Assembly: GCF_016526145.1 (NCBI RefSeq)
Contig: NZ_JADDUE010000004.1
Coordinates: 248,001 to 312,000, forward strand
Direction: 5' to 3'
From: Saccharopolyspora galaxeae
GTDB taxonomy: Bacteria > Actinomycetota > Actinomycetes > Mycobacteriales > Pseudonocardiaceae
Length of the DNA stretch: 64,000 bases
The notes under the pieces were generated by a model. The model was not told the origin of the DNA. It worked only from the letters and a program-made list of their open reading frames with translations, and did no database searches. The position numbers were made by a program, and so were the translations under genes. Each line of letters starts with the position of its first letter. Position 1 is the stretch's first letter. Shown here piece after piece: positions 37,096 through 46,880 of the stretch.

Positions 37096-37335
37096 TCAAC
37101 GGTCGGTGTCGACCACGTCGACCCGGATGCCGCGACCGCCGATGCCGGAGATCACGGTGCGCAGCGCGGTCGCCGTGCGACCGCCGCGACCGATGACCTT
37201 GCCGAGGTCGTCCGGGTTCACGTGGACTTCCAGGGTGCGGCCGCGCCGAGTCGTGAGGAGCTGGACGCGGACGTCGTCGGGGTTGTCGACGATGCCGCGC
37301 ACCAGGTGTTCGAGCGCGTCCGCTAGGACCGTCAC
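37096..37335 (-). CDS. KH-domain RNA-binding protein (KhpA type)
   Basis: 79 residues forming one KH domain with the GxxG loop in '[15 protein letters not shown]'. Found between rpsP and rimM in most Gram-positive bacteria; KhpA partners bind RNA and affect cell-wall growth and ribosome biogenesis. GTG at 37335 overlaps the rpsP stop (GTGA). Confidence 0.94.
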   Translation of the reverse strand: MTVLADALEHLVRGIVDNPDDVRVQLLTTRRGRTLEVHVNPDDLGKVIGRGGRTATALRTVISGIGGRGIRVDVVDTDR

Positions 37336-37787
37336 GCCTGGCCGTCCTCGGACTTCTGCTCCTCGGCGGCGGCTTCGGCGGTGTCCGCCTCGGCCTTCTT
37401 GCCGCCCTTCTTCTTGGGCGTGACGGCCTCGGTGGTCGGTTCCTCACCGGCGGCCGCGAGCGCGGCGTTGAACAGGTCCTGCTTGGAAGGCTTGGCCTCC
37501 GGCGTCTTCAGCGTGCCCTCGGCGCCCGGCAGGCCCTTGAACTTCTGCCAGTCACCGGTGACCTCCAGGATGGCCTGCACCGGCTCGGTCGGCTGCGCGC
37601 CGACGCCCAGCCAGTACTGCGCCCGATCCGAGTTGACCTCGATGCGGCTCGGGTTCTCCTTCGGGTGGTACTGCCCGATCGTCTCGATGTCCCGGCCGTT
37701 CCGGCGGGTGCGCGCGTCGGCGACGATGATGCGGTAGTGCGGCTCGCGGACCTTACCGATCCGCGCCAGCTTGATCTTCACAGCCAC
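37332..37787 (-). CDS. rpsP: 30S ribosomal protein S16
   Basis: 151 residues. Core S16 (about 1-85: '[22 protein letters not shown]', 'IETIGQYHP', '[11 protein letters not shown]') with a long Lys/Ala/Glu-rich C-terminal tail of about 65 residues, common in actinobacteria. GTG at 37787. First gene of the ribosome cluster. Confidence 0.97.
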   Translation of the reverse strand: MAVKIKLARIGKVREPHYRIIVADARTRRNGRDIETIGQYHPKENPSRIEVNSDRAQYWLGVGAQPTEPVQAILEVTGDWQKFKGLPGAEGTLKTPEAKPSKQDLFNAALAAAGEEPTTEAVTPKKKGGKKAEADTAEAAAEEQKSEDGQA

Positions 37788-37967
37788 GGGTGCTGGTGCT
37801 CCTCAGACTCTCGTTCGTGCTCGGGGAGCATGTCGAGCCGTGTGGGGAAAACGGTGTTCCATGCTCATACGTAGACGGCCGCGGACGGTGAGAGGGACCG
37901 CCGCACAGCGAACAGTCGACAATTGTGCCAGACGCCGGTTTCCCCGCCGCAGCAGGCTCCCGGCGGC

Positions 37968-38813
37968 CTAACCGAGAACGCCGAGCGAGAGCAGCAGCAG
38001 ACCCAGCGCGGGCAGGAAGTTGTTCACCTGGTGCGCGACCACGCTGGCGGTGAGGCGGCCGGTGAGCATCCGCGCCACGCCTATCGGTACCGCGATCACC
38101 AGCAGCAGCGCGGTCCGCTCCGGCTCCAGGTGCCCGATCGCGAACAGCGCCGTGCACAGCACGAAAGCGCTGATCTGGCTCCACCGCAGCCGGTCCATCG
38201 CGCCCCACAGCAGGCCCCGGTACAGCAGCTCCTCGCAGATCGGCGCGATCAGCCACACGTGTAGGAACAGCAGCACCGCCAGCGAAGGCGACAGCCGCAC
38301 CCCGTCCAGCAGGCTGCTCACGGTCGAAGTGGCGTTGTCCGGGCCGACCCAGCGGATCCAGATCATCGAAGCCGCGGTCGTGGTGATCATGCCGAAGGCG
38401 CCGACGGTCAGCCCGGTCCGGATGTCCCACCAGTGCAGGTTCAGCCCGAAGTCCAGCCGCGGCCCGTTCCCGCGCAGCACCGTGATCAGCACCGCGACCG
38501 CGCCGGAGAGCAACGTCGGCACCATCATCATCAACACGATCAGGGGGCCGTCACCGCTCGGCTTCCCGTAGATCGCGGGCAGCACCACCGAAGTCAGGAT
38601 GAACACGGCTTCGGCGAAGAAGAACGCGCCGAAGCCCCAGCGGTGATCGGGCCGGGCGGAGCCGGGACGGTCGGCTTGCGCGGTCGCGCTCGCGGAAGCG
38701 GTGGTTCCCGCGCCTCCGGCCTCCGCCGCGCCGTCGGGGAAGTCGGGGTTCGGTACCTGCACGGGCGCCTCCGTCTCGGGCGAACGGCATCCGGGTCGCT
38801 CGCGGCGGGCCAT
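37968..38813 (-). CDS. CPBP-family intramembrane metalloprotease
   Basis: 281 residues. A polar N-terminal tail of about 55 residues is followed by about 8 membrane helices. The Abi/CAAX motifs are present: 'EELLYRG' (motif 1), 'FAIGHLEP' (motif 2) and 'HQVNN' (motif 3). Family members process prenylated or other membrane peptides, or confer bacteriocin immunity; the substrate here is unknown. It stands alone between rpsP and the amidohydrolase. Confidence 0.88.
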   Translation of the reverse strand: MARRERPGCRSPETEAPVQVPNPDFPDGAAEAGGAGTTASASATAQADRPGSARPDHRWGFGAFFFAEAVFILTSVVLPAIYGKPSGDGPLIVLMMMVPTLLSGAVAVLITVLRGNGPRLDFGLNLHWWDIRTGLTVGAFGMITTTAASMIWIRWVGPDNATSTVSSLLDGVRLSPSLAVLLFLHVWLIAPICEELLYRGLLWGAMDRLRWSQISAFVLCTALFAIGHLEPERTALLLVIAVPIGVARMLTGRLTASVVAHQVNNFLPALGLLLLSLGVLG

Positions 38814-38872
38814 GGCGGAACCGCCAGATTACCTTCGCGCTTTCCTGCCGAGCATCCGAAATCGGATGCGGG

Positions 38873-39949
38873 TCAGCCGACGACCGCGCCCCGCAGCACG
38901 ATGCGCCGAGGATGCCGCAACGCCGCGAGGTCCTTGCGGGGATCGTCGTCGTAGCACAGCAAATCGGCCACCGCGCCGTGCTGCAAGCCCCCGTACCCGA
39001 GCCATTCCCGGGCCGACCAGGACGCCGTGCCCAACGCTTCCTCCGCGGAGAGCCCTACGCGGTGCAGCGCGAGCACTTCGTCGACGAGCACGCCGTGCTC
39101 GATGCCGCCGCCCGCGTCGGTTCCCGCGTAGACCGGCACGCCGGCTTCGACCGCCTTGGCCACGGTCGCGTCGCCGCGCTCGTACAGCGCGGTCATGTGC
39201 GCGGCGTAGTCGGGGTACTTGCTCGCCGAAGCGGCGAACGACGGGAAGTTCTCGATGTTGACCAGCGTCGGCACCAGCGCGGTGCCGTGCCGGGCCATCA
39301 GCTCCACGGTGTCGTCGGTGAGCCCGGTGCCGTGCTCGATGCAGTCGATGCCCGCTCGCAACAGGCCCGGCAGCGCTTCTTCGCCGAAGACGTGCGCGGT
39401 GACGCGGGCGCCGTGCGCGTGCGCGACCTCGATCGCTTCGGTCAGCGCCCCGTCGCTCCACAGCGGGGCGAGGTCCCCTGCGGAGCGGTCGATCCAGTCC
39501 CCGACCAGCTTGACCCAGCCGTCGCCGTACTCGGCCTGCTCGGCCACGGCGCGCGGCAGCTCGGACTCGTCCTCGAGCTGGTCGGCCAGGTACGGGATGT
39601 AGCGCTTCGGCTTCGCCAGGTGCCGCCCGGCGCGGATGATCCGCGGAAGGTCGGTGCGCTCCTGCAGCGGCCGGGTGTCGATCGGCGCGCCGCAGTCGCG
39701 GATGAGCAGCGTGCCCGCGTCCCGATCGGTCTCGGCCTGCTGCACGGCAACGTCGAGTTCCACCGGGCCTTCCGGCCCGATGCCGACGTGGCAGTGCGCG
39801 TCCACCAGGCCCGGCAGCACGTAGCCGCCGTCGAACACGGTCGTCGCGCCCGGAATCGGCTGATGACTGATCAGACCGTCCTGCAGCCAGAGGTCACCGG
39901 TCTCACCGCCGGGCAGCAGGACCCCGCGCAGGTGCAGCGCCGCGCTCAT
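38873..39949 (-). CDS. amidohydrolase-superfamily metallohydrolase
   Basis: 358 residues. Metal site of the imidazolonepropionase-like branch: HxH in 'VDAHCHVG', 'VKLVGDW' (Lys strand), His in 'VTAHVFGEEAL', His in 'CIEHGTGL' and Asp in 'YAGTDAGGG'. The substrate is unknown. ATG overlaps the ffh stop (ATGA), so it is co-translated with ffh, an arrangement also found in mycobacteria. Confidence 0.9.
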   Translation of the reverse strand: MSAALHLRGVLLPGGETGDLWLQDGLISHQPIPGATTVFDGGYVLPGLVDAHCHVGIGPEGPVELDVAVQQAETDRDAGTLLIRDCGAPIDTRPLQERTDLPRIIRAGRHLAKPKRYIPYLADQLEDESELPRAVAEQAEYGDGWVKLVGDWIDRSAGDLAPLWSDGALTEAIEVAHAHGARVTAHVFGEEALPGLLRAGIDCIEHGTGLTDDTVELMARHGTALVPTLVNIENFPSFAASASKYPDYAAHMTALYERGDATVAKAVEAGVPVYAGTDAGGGIEHGVLVDEVLALHRVGLSAEEALGTASWSAREWLGYGGLQHGAVADLLCYDDDPRKDLAALRHPRRIVLRGAVVG

Positions 39950-41502
39950 TTCTTCTTCTTGCCGCCGAAGTTCAGCTTGGACGGGTCGAAGCCCGATGGC
40001 AGCTCGTTGAGCCCGCCCTCCAGCTTGGACATGTCGGGACCGCCCGCACCGCCGGGCGGCAGCCCGGGCATTCCGCCGGGCATCCCGCCCGGCATCCCCT
40101 TCATGCCCTTCGGCGGCGTCGGGCCCTTGTTCTTGCCCTTGCGGTTCTTGCCCTTGCCCTTCTTGCCCTTCTTGCCGCCACCGCCGCCGCCGAAGCCGCC
40201 GAACTGGCCGGCCATCGACTGCATCATCTTGCGGGCTTCGAAGAACCGGTTCACCAGATCGTTGATGTCGCTGACGTTGACCCCGGAACCGCGGGCGATG
40301 CGCTGCCTGCGCGAGGCGTTGATGATCTTCGGGTCGTCCCGTTCGGCAGGCGTCATGCCGCGGATGATGGCCTGCAGCCGGTCCAGGTGCTTCTCGTCGA
40401 AGTTGGCCAGCTGGTCCTTCATGCCGTTCGCGCCCGGCAGCATCCCGAGCAGGTTCTGCAGCGGCCCCATCTTGCGGACCGCCTGCATCTGCTCCAGGAA
40501 GTCCTCCAGGGTCAGCTGCCCGGAGCCGAGCTTGGCCGCGGCCTGCTCGGCCTGGTCGGCGTCGAACGCCTGCTCCGCCTGCTCGATCAGGGTGAGCATG
40601 TCGCCCATGCCGAGGATCCGGCTGGCCATCCGGTCGGGGTGGAAGACGTCGAAGTCCTCCAGCTTCTCCCCGTTGGAGGCGAACATGATGGGCTGGCCGG
40701 TGACCTGCCGGACCGACAGCGCGGCACCACCGCGGGCGTCGCCGTCCAGCTTCGTGAGCACCACGCCGGAGAAGCCGACGCCGTCGCGGAACGCCTCGGC
40801 GGTGCTGACCGCGTCCTGGCCGATCATGGCGTCGACCACGAACATGATCTCGTCGGGGCTGACCGCGTCCCGGATGTCCGCGGCCTGCTGCATCATCTCC
40901 TCGTCGACGCCGAGCCGGCCGGCGGTGTCGACGATGACCACGTCGTGCTGGGCGCGCTTGGCCTCGTCCAGGCTGCCGCGGGCCACCCCGATCGGATCGC
41001 CGACGCCGTTGCCCGGCTCCGGCGCGAACACCGGCACGCCCGCGCGCTCACCCACGACCTGGAGCTGGTTGACCGCGTTCGGCCGCTGCAGGTCGCACGC
41101 CGCCAGCATCGGGGTGTGGCCCTGGCCGGCGAGCCACTTGGCGAGCTTGCCCGCGAGCGTGGTCTTGCCGGAGCCCTGCAGCCCGGCCAGCAGGATCACG
41201 GTGGGCGGGTTCTTGGCGTACTCCAGGCGGCGGGTCTCGCCGCCGAGGATGCTTACCAGCTCCTCGTTGACGATCTTGATGACCTGCTGGGCCGGGTTCA
41301 GCGCGGCGGAGACCTCCGCTCCCTTGGCCCGGTCCTTGACACCCGCGATGAACGCGCGCACCACCGGCAGCGCCACGTCGGCTTCCAGCAGGGCGATGCG
41401 GATCTCCCGCGCCGTGGCGTCGATGTCGGCGTCCGAGAGCCGGCCCTTGCCGCGCAGGTTCTGCAGGACCGAGGTGAGCCGGTCGCTAAGGGTGTCGAAC
41501 AC
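39946..41502 (-). CDS. ffh: signal recognition particle protein Ffh
   Basis: 518 residues. N domain, G domain with Walker A 'GLQGSGKTTLAGKLA', 'DTAGRLGVD' and 'LTKLDGDARGG', and a Met-rich M domain ('MGPLQNLLGMLPGANGMKDQ', 'SRRQRIARGSGV'). The C-terminus is a Lys/Gly and Gly/Met/Pro-rich tail of about 80 residues. With 4.5S RNA it targets nascent membrane proteins to FtsY. GTG start at 41502. Confidence 0.96.
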   Translation of the reverse strand: MFDTLSDRLTSVLQNLRGKGRLSDADIDATAREIRIALLEADVALPVVRAFIAGVKDRAKGAEVSAALNPAQQVIKIVNEELVSILGGETRRLEYAKNPPTVILLAGLQGSGKTTLAGKLAKWLAGQGHTPMLAACDLQRPNAVNQLQVVGERAGVPVFAPEPGNGVGDPIGVARGSLDEAKRAQHDVVIVDTAGRLGVDEEMMQQAADIRDAVSPDEIMFVVDAMIGQDAVSTAEAFRDGVGFSGVVLTKLDGDARGGAALSVRQVTGQPIMFASNGEKLEDFDVFHPDRMASRILGMGDMLTLIEQAEQAFDADQAEQAAAKLGSGQLTLEDFLEQMQAVRKMGPLQNLLGMLPGANGMKDQLANFDEKHLDRLQAIIRGMTPAERDDPKIINASRRQRIARGSGVNVSDINDLVNRFFEARKMMQSMAGQFGGFGGGGGGKKGKKGKGKNRKGKNKGPTPPKGMKGMPGGMPGGMPGLPPGGAGGPDMSKLEGGLNELPSGFDPSKLNFGGKKKK

Positions 41503-41530
41503 GGGTTCTCGCCGCTCCTGAGTCGAGTGA

Positions 41531-41572
41531 GGTACCTGAGCGCACCAGGCACCCGAGTGCTGCGGTACCTGA
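41531..41572. promoter_or_regulatory. GGTACCTGA direct repeat upstream of ffh
   Basis: GGTACCTGA occurs at 41531-41539 and 41564-41572, 33 bases apart (about three helical turns), each preceded by a CGAGTG sequence. The pair lies 30-70 bases upstream of the ffh start and could be an operator. Confidence 0.45.
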
Positions 41573-41621
41573 ATACTTGGGATCGAGGGTAACCGGACCG
41601 CGCCCGCCCGAGGAGAACCGG

Positions 41622-41660
41622 CGGCCCGGAACGCCGCACCAGCAGCGGCGTTCCGGGCCG
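41622..41660 (-). terminator. deaD terminator
   Basis: Perfect 16-base stem CGGCCCGGAACGCCGC with its complement, 7-base loop, 80 bases past the helicase stop and upstream of the ffh promoter region. Confidence 0.85.
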
Positions 41661-41741
41661 GGTCGGTTTCACGCGTGCTGCACAGCCGCAGCGCGCGGAC
41701 TTGTTTCCGGCGGCGAGGACGCTCTCACGTCCTCGCCGGGA

Positions 41742-43763
41742 TCAGGCGCGGTCCCGCGGGCGCTTGCTGGGACCGCGACCCGACTGCGGTGCGCGCTGTC
41801 CCTTGCGGGGCGGCCGGGGCTTGTCGCCGCGTCCGCCGCCGGGCCGCGGCCCGCGCCGGGCGAGCACTTCGCCGTCCGCGCGGCTGATCCGCAGCCCGCG
41901 CCCGGCGACCTGGGTCTTGCGCAGCTTGCGCAGCATCTCCTCGGGCAGCTCGGCGGGCAGCTCGACGAGCGTGTGGGCGTCGCGGATGTCGATGTGCCCG
42001 ATGTGCTTGCTGTGCAGCCCGCCCTCGTTGGCCAGCGCGCCGACCAGCGCGCTGGGCGTCACGCGGTTCCGGCGGCCCACCTCGACGCGGTACGTGTCGG
42101 TCTCCGGACCGGCCGGTTCGAACCCGCCGCCGCGGTTGCGGCGCTGCTTGTCCGGCTCCGGGTCCGGTTCCAGCAGCAGCGGGCGGTCGCCCTGCACCAT
42201 GCTCGCCAGCGCCGCCGCGACCTGGGTGGCGGGCACCTCGTGGTTGCGCTCGTACTCCTCGACGAGGTTCTGGAACAGCTCCAGGTTGCCCTTCTGCAGC
42301 GTGTCGCTGATGTTCTGGGCGAACTTGGCGAGCCGCTGGTCGTTGACCGCGTCGACGGTCGGCAGGTCCATCTGCTCGATGCTCTGGCGGGTGGCCTTCT
42401 CGATGGAGCGCAGCATGTGCCGCTCACGCGGGGAGACGAACAGGATCGCCTCGCCGCTGCGCCCGGCGCGGCCGGTGCGCCCGATGCGGTGCACGTAGGA
42501 CTCGCTGTCGTGCGGGATGTCGTAGTTGAGCACGTGCGAGATGCGTTCGACGTCCAGCCCGCGGGCGGCCACGTCGGTCGCGACCAGCACGTCGATGCGG
42601 CCCTCGCGCAGGTGGCCGATGGTTCGTTCGCGCTGCGCCTGCGGCACGTCGCCGTTGATCGCCGCGGCGTTGAACCCGGCGGTCTGCAGCTTCTCCGCGA
42701 GTTCCTCGGTGAGCTGCTTGGTGCGCGCGAACACGATCATCGCGTCGAACTTCTCGACTTCGAGGATGCGGGTCAGCGCGTCCATCTTCTGCGGGCCGCG
42801 CACCGGGACGTAGCGCTGGCTGATGTTGGTGGCGGTGCTGGTGCTGGTCTTGACCGAGATCTCCACCGGCTCGCGCAGGTAGGACTGGCTGATCTTGCGG
42901 ATCGCGCCCGGCATGGTCGCCGAGAACAGCGCCACCTGCCGCTGCTGCGGCACCGACTGCAGGATCCGCTCGACGTCCTCGATGAAGCCCATCCGCAGCA
43001 TCTCGTCGGCCTCGTCGAGCACCAGGTGGTTCAGCGCGCTGAGGTTCAGCGAGCCCTTGTCGAGATGGTCGATCAGCCGGCCGGGCGTGCCGACGACGAC
43101 GTGCGCGCCGCGCTTGAGCCCGGCCAGCTGCGGGCCGTAGCTCTGGCCGCCGTAGATCGGCAGCACGTGGAAGCCGGGCAGGTGCTTGGCGTAGCGCTCG
43201 AACGCCTCGGCCACCTGGATCGCCAGCTCGCGGGTGGGCGCGAGCACCAGCGCCTGCGGGCCGGGGGCGTCCAGGTCGATGCGGCTGAGGATGGGCAGCG
43301 CGAACGCGGCGGTCTTGCCGGTGCCGGTCTGCGCGAGGCCCATCACGTCGTGGCCGTCCAGCAGCGGCGGGATGGTCTGCGCCTGGATCGGGGACGGGTT
43401 CTCGTAGCCCAGTTCGCCGAGCACCTTGCGCACCAGCGGGTCGAGCGCGAGGGCGTCGAAGCCGTTCCGGCTCGCGGCCTGGTCCGTCTGCTCGGCCTGC
43501 TCGGCCTGGTCAGCTTGCTCGGTCTGCTCGGCCTGGTCAGCTTGCTCGGTCTGCTCGGCCGGTTCCGGATCGGTTGCGGGAGCGGTTTCCGCTGCGGCCG
43601 GTTCGGCTTGCGCGGACTCAGCGGGCTGAGCGGATTCCGCTGTTCCGGGGGTTTCCGCGGCTTCCGCGGCGGTCGCGGTCGCGTCCGGCGCCGCCGGTGC
43701 TTCGGCGATCGCGGCCGGGAATTCCGCTGCCCGGTCGGAAATTACGTCCTCGGTTCGAGACAT
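41742..43763 (-). CDS. DEAD-box ATP-dependent RNA helicase (DeaD/CsdA type)
   Basis: 673 residues. A low-complexity acidic N-terminus (about 1-100, Glu/Gln/Ala repeats) precedes the helicase core: Q motif, 'AQTGTGKTAA', 'PTRELAIQ', 'VVGTPGRLIDH', 'VLDEADEML', 'FSATMP', 'VATDVAARGLDV' and 'HRIGRTGRAGR'. A DbpA-like RNA-binding domain (about 540-620) and a basic Arg/Gly/Pro tail follow. These helicases unwind structured RNA in ribosome assembly and cold adaptation. A 27-base tandem repeat lies in the N-terminal coding part. ATG at 43763. Confidence 0.94.
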   Translation of the reverse strand: MSRTEDVISDRAAEFPAAIAEAPAAPDATATAAEAAETPGTAESAQPAESAQAEPAAAETAPATDPEPAEQTEQADQAEQTEQADQAEQAEQTDQAASRNGFDALALDPLVRKVLGELGYENPSPIQAQTIPPLLDGHDVMGLAQTGTGKTAAFALPILSRIDLDAPGPQALVLAPTRELAIQVAEAFERYAKHLPGFHVLPIYGGQSYGPQLAGLKRGAHVVVGTPGRLIDHLDKGSLNLSALNHLVLDEADEMLRMGFIEDVERILQSVPQQRQVALFSATMPGAIRKISQSYLREPVEISVKTSTSTATNISQRYVPVRGPQKMDALTRILEVEKFDAMIVFARTKQLTEELAEKLQTAGFNAAAINGDVPQAQRERTIGHLREGRIDVLVATDVAARGLDVERISHVLNYDIPHDSESYVHRIGRTGRAGRSGEAILFVSPRERHMLRSIEKATRQSIEQMDLPTVDAVNDQRLAKFAQNISDTLQKGNLELFQNLVEEYERNHEVPATQVAAALASMVQGDRPLLLEPDPEPDKQRRNRGGGFEPAGPETDTYRVEVGRRNRVTPSALVGALANEGGLHSKHIGHIDIRDAHTLVELPAELPEEMLRKLRKTQVAGRGLRISRADGEVLARRGPRPGGGRGDKPRPPRKGQRAPQSGRGPSKRPRDRA
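43501..43554 (-). repeat. 27-bp tandem repeat in deaD
   Basis: Two perfect 27-base copies (43501-43527, 43528-43554) plus partial flanking units encode a 9-residue Glu/Gln/Ala/Asp/Thr repeat (EQADQAEQT type). Copy number is likely to vary between strains. Confidence 0.8.
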
Positions 43764-44095
43764 GGATGTAGCGAGTCTCCTCGGTCGGTGGTGGCCAGGG
43801 GCTGAACGGATGCGTCACACGGCCCTGCACCGCCGGCGTGCCCGCGGCGAGGCGCAACAGTCAGGTCCGAACGCAGCTCCGCCATCGACACCCGAGGGGC
43901 AGACGCCCGAGGGGCACGGGAGGTGCTGCTAGCGCAACTCAAGCCGCGCACACCTGGCACGCACACACACTGTTGCCAGTCACTCGCAGCTCGCTGTCTC
44001 AGCCAAGTGCGGCGTCGTACCGCCGCACCGTCACCGACCAGGATAGCGATCACCCCGCCCCGGCCCCGCACCCACCCGCGCCTTCGGGACGAATC
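43764..44095. other. deaD leader/intergenic region
   Basis: 332 bases upstream of deaD and downstream of the P-loop gene, both on the minus strand. No gene is evident. A tandem 15-base repeat GACRCCCGAGGGGCA sits at 43887-43916. The deaD 5' leader may be long, as for other cold-shock helicases, but no specific fold was identified. Confidence 0.45.
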
Positions 44096-44680
44096 TCACC
44101 TCGGCGTTCGCAGCTCGAGCCCGCGCTCGATGTCCTTGCGGGTGAACAAGAGCACATGCTGCCAACCCCGCAGCCGTCCGCCCGCGAGCAGCGTCCGATG
44201 CACTCGGTACGCCCGATGCACGTGCAGCCGGAACGCGCGGCTGCGGATCAGCCTCCCCCGCGCCTCCTGGCCCGCCAGCGCTTCTTCCGGGCCGACGTGC
44301 AACCACACCAGCAAGCGGGGCCGCACGGTCAGCACGGCGAACAGCACGAGCATGAGCCGGGTGCCGCCGCGGGTCGACGGCTCGTGCGCCACGACCAGGC
44401 CGCGCGCGGTGCAGCAGAACCAGGCGATGCGCGCGCGGTGCACGGCGTGCACCAGCGGCCGGTACCAGCGGTAGGGCAGCTGCGCGGGCAGCGCGGCACG
44501 CAGCCGGGCGCGGACCTGCTCGGAGTCGAGCACGACGGTTCCCACGGGAGCGGTGAGCCTGCGCAGCAGGGTGCTCTTGCCGGCTCCGGGCAGACCCGCG
44601 AGGACCACGAGGGCGCGGCGGGGCACGCGCACTGCGGGAGGTGGTCCCGCCGTTGCGGCGGACTCGTCCGGAATGTCCAC
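44096..44680 (-). CDS. P-loop ATP-binding protein/kinase-like, function unknown
   Basis: 194 residues. Walker A 'GLPGAGKSTLLRRL' (about 30-43) is followed by 'VVLDSEQVRARL', the kinase-like phosphoacceptor region, and later basic stretches ('EARGRLIRSRAF') resembling the lid of adenylate-kinase-type enzymes (AAA_33 group). The substrate is unknown. GTG start at 44680. A run of C-rich-loop hairpins lies 70-190 bases upstream. Confidence 0.75.
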   Translation of the reverse strand: MDIPDESAATAGPPPAVRVPRRALVVLAGLPGAGKSTLLRRLTAPVGTVVLDSEQVRARLRAALPAQLPYRWYRPLVHAVHRARIAWFCCTARGLVVAHEPSTRGGTRLMLVLFAVLTVRPRLLVWLHVGPEEALAGQEARGRLIRSRAFRLHVHRAYRVHRTLLAGGRLRGWQHVLLFTRKDIERGLELRTPR

Positions 44681-44748
44681 GACCCGGCCAGGCTACGCGC
44701 AACGGATCTTGGCCGGAGCGAGCGGTCGCCGCCGTGGAAGCAGTCCCC

Positions 44749-44874
44749 GGGCGGCTCGCCCCCCTCGCGCGAGCCGCCCAGGGCTCCCCCATCCACCCCC
44801 AGGTCAGCCGGGTCGTCCCCCAGCGACGACCCGGTTCCCGACCCCCGGTCGCTCGTCCCCCAGCACGAGCGACC
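44749..44874. repeat. run of three hairpins with C-rich loops
   Basis: Hairpin 1: arms 44749-44758 and 44770-44779 (GGGCGGCTCG). Hairpin 2: arms 44808-44817 and 44825-44834 (CCGGGTCGTC). Hairpin 3: arms 44847-44856 and 44865-44874 (GGTCGCTCGT). All arms are perfect; arm sequences differ while loops 2 and 3 share CCCCAGC. On the minus strand the loops are G-rich (GCTGGGGG). Confidence 0.7.
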
Positions 44875-45050
44875 GCGCCGAGAGCGGTCCTCCGCCCACC
44901 GTCACCGGCGGTTCCCCCGGAGATCTCCGCCTCGGCACGGGCAGAAGTCTGCCGGTCCGGGCGGGCCCCGGTGACCCGTGAACCCCCGTGAGTACGGGTG
45001 CGTAGTGCTACGCATCCGCTTTGCGTGGTCTCCCGGGCAACCGCGCGAAA

Positions 45051-45086
45051 GCGCCGGGCGCGGACCTTTCGGCCCGCGCCCGGCGC
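45051..45086 (-). terminator. amt-glnK terminator
   Basis: Perfect 13-base stem GCGCCGGGCGCGG with its complement, 10-base loop, 20 bases past the glnK stop, followed on the minus strand by TTTCGC. Confidence 0.85.
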
Positions 45087-45106
45087 GGTGTTGTGCGGCG
45101 GCAGGC

Positions 45107-46776
<1,670 letters not shown>

Positions 46777-46825
46777 GTCGCCTCCCCGTGCGTACCGAGT
46801 CGAGCCCGCATCCTGGGGAAGGCGT

Positions 46826-46863
46826 GTTTCAAGTGTCCGGTTCTGCTGTTTCGCGGCCGTGAA
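46826..46863 (-). promoter_or_regulatory. GlnR box upstream of amt-glnK
   Basis: On the minus strand TTCAC, 6 bases, GAAAC, 6 bases, ACCGG, 6 bases, GAAAC: the a1-b1-a2-b2 layout of actinobacterial GlnR boxes with 11-base steps. Both GAAAC b-sites (46848-46852 and 46826-46830) match perfectly, a1 matches 4 of 5, a2 is weak. Confidence 0.75.
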
Positions 46864-46880
46864 CCTTGGGCCGCGCGGTG

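Larger units (their letters stand above)
44681..45106. other. intergenic region with hairpin run
   Basis: 426 bases between the glnK stop and the P-loop gene start, no ORF supported. It holds the glnK terminator (45051-45086), small hairpins around 44988-45012 (GCGTAG/CTACGC), and the three-hairpin run at 44749-44874. Confidence 0.55.

Noticed and set aside
39900-41700. 4.5S SRP RNA near ffh
   Set aside because: No GGAA-tetraloop helix 8 structure recognised in the flanking sequence; the strong hairpin at 41622-41660 is a terminator for deaD.
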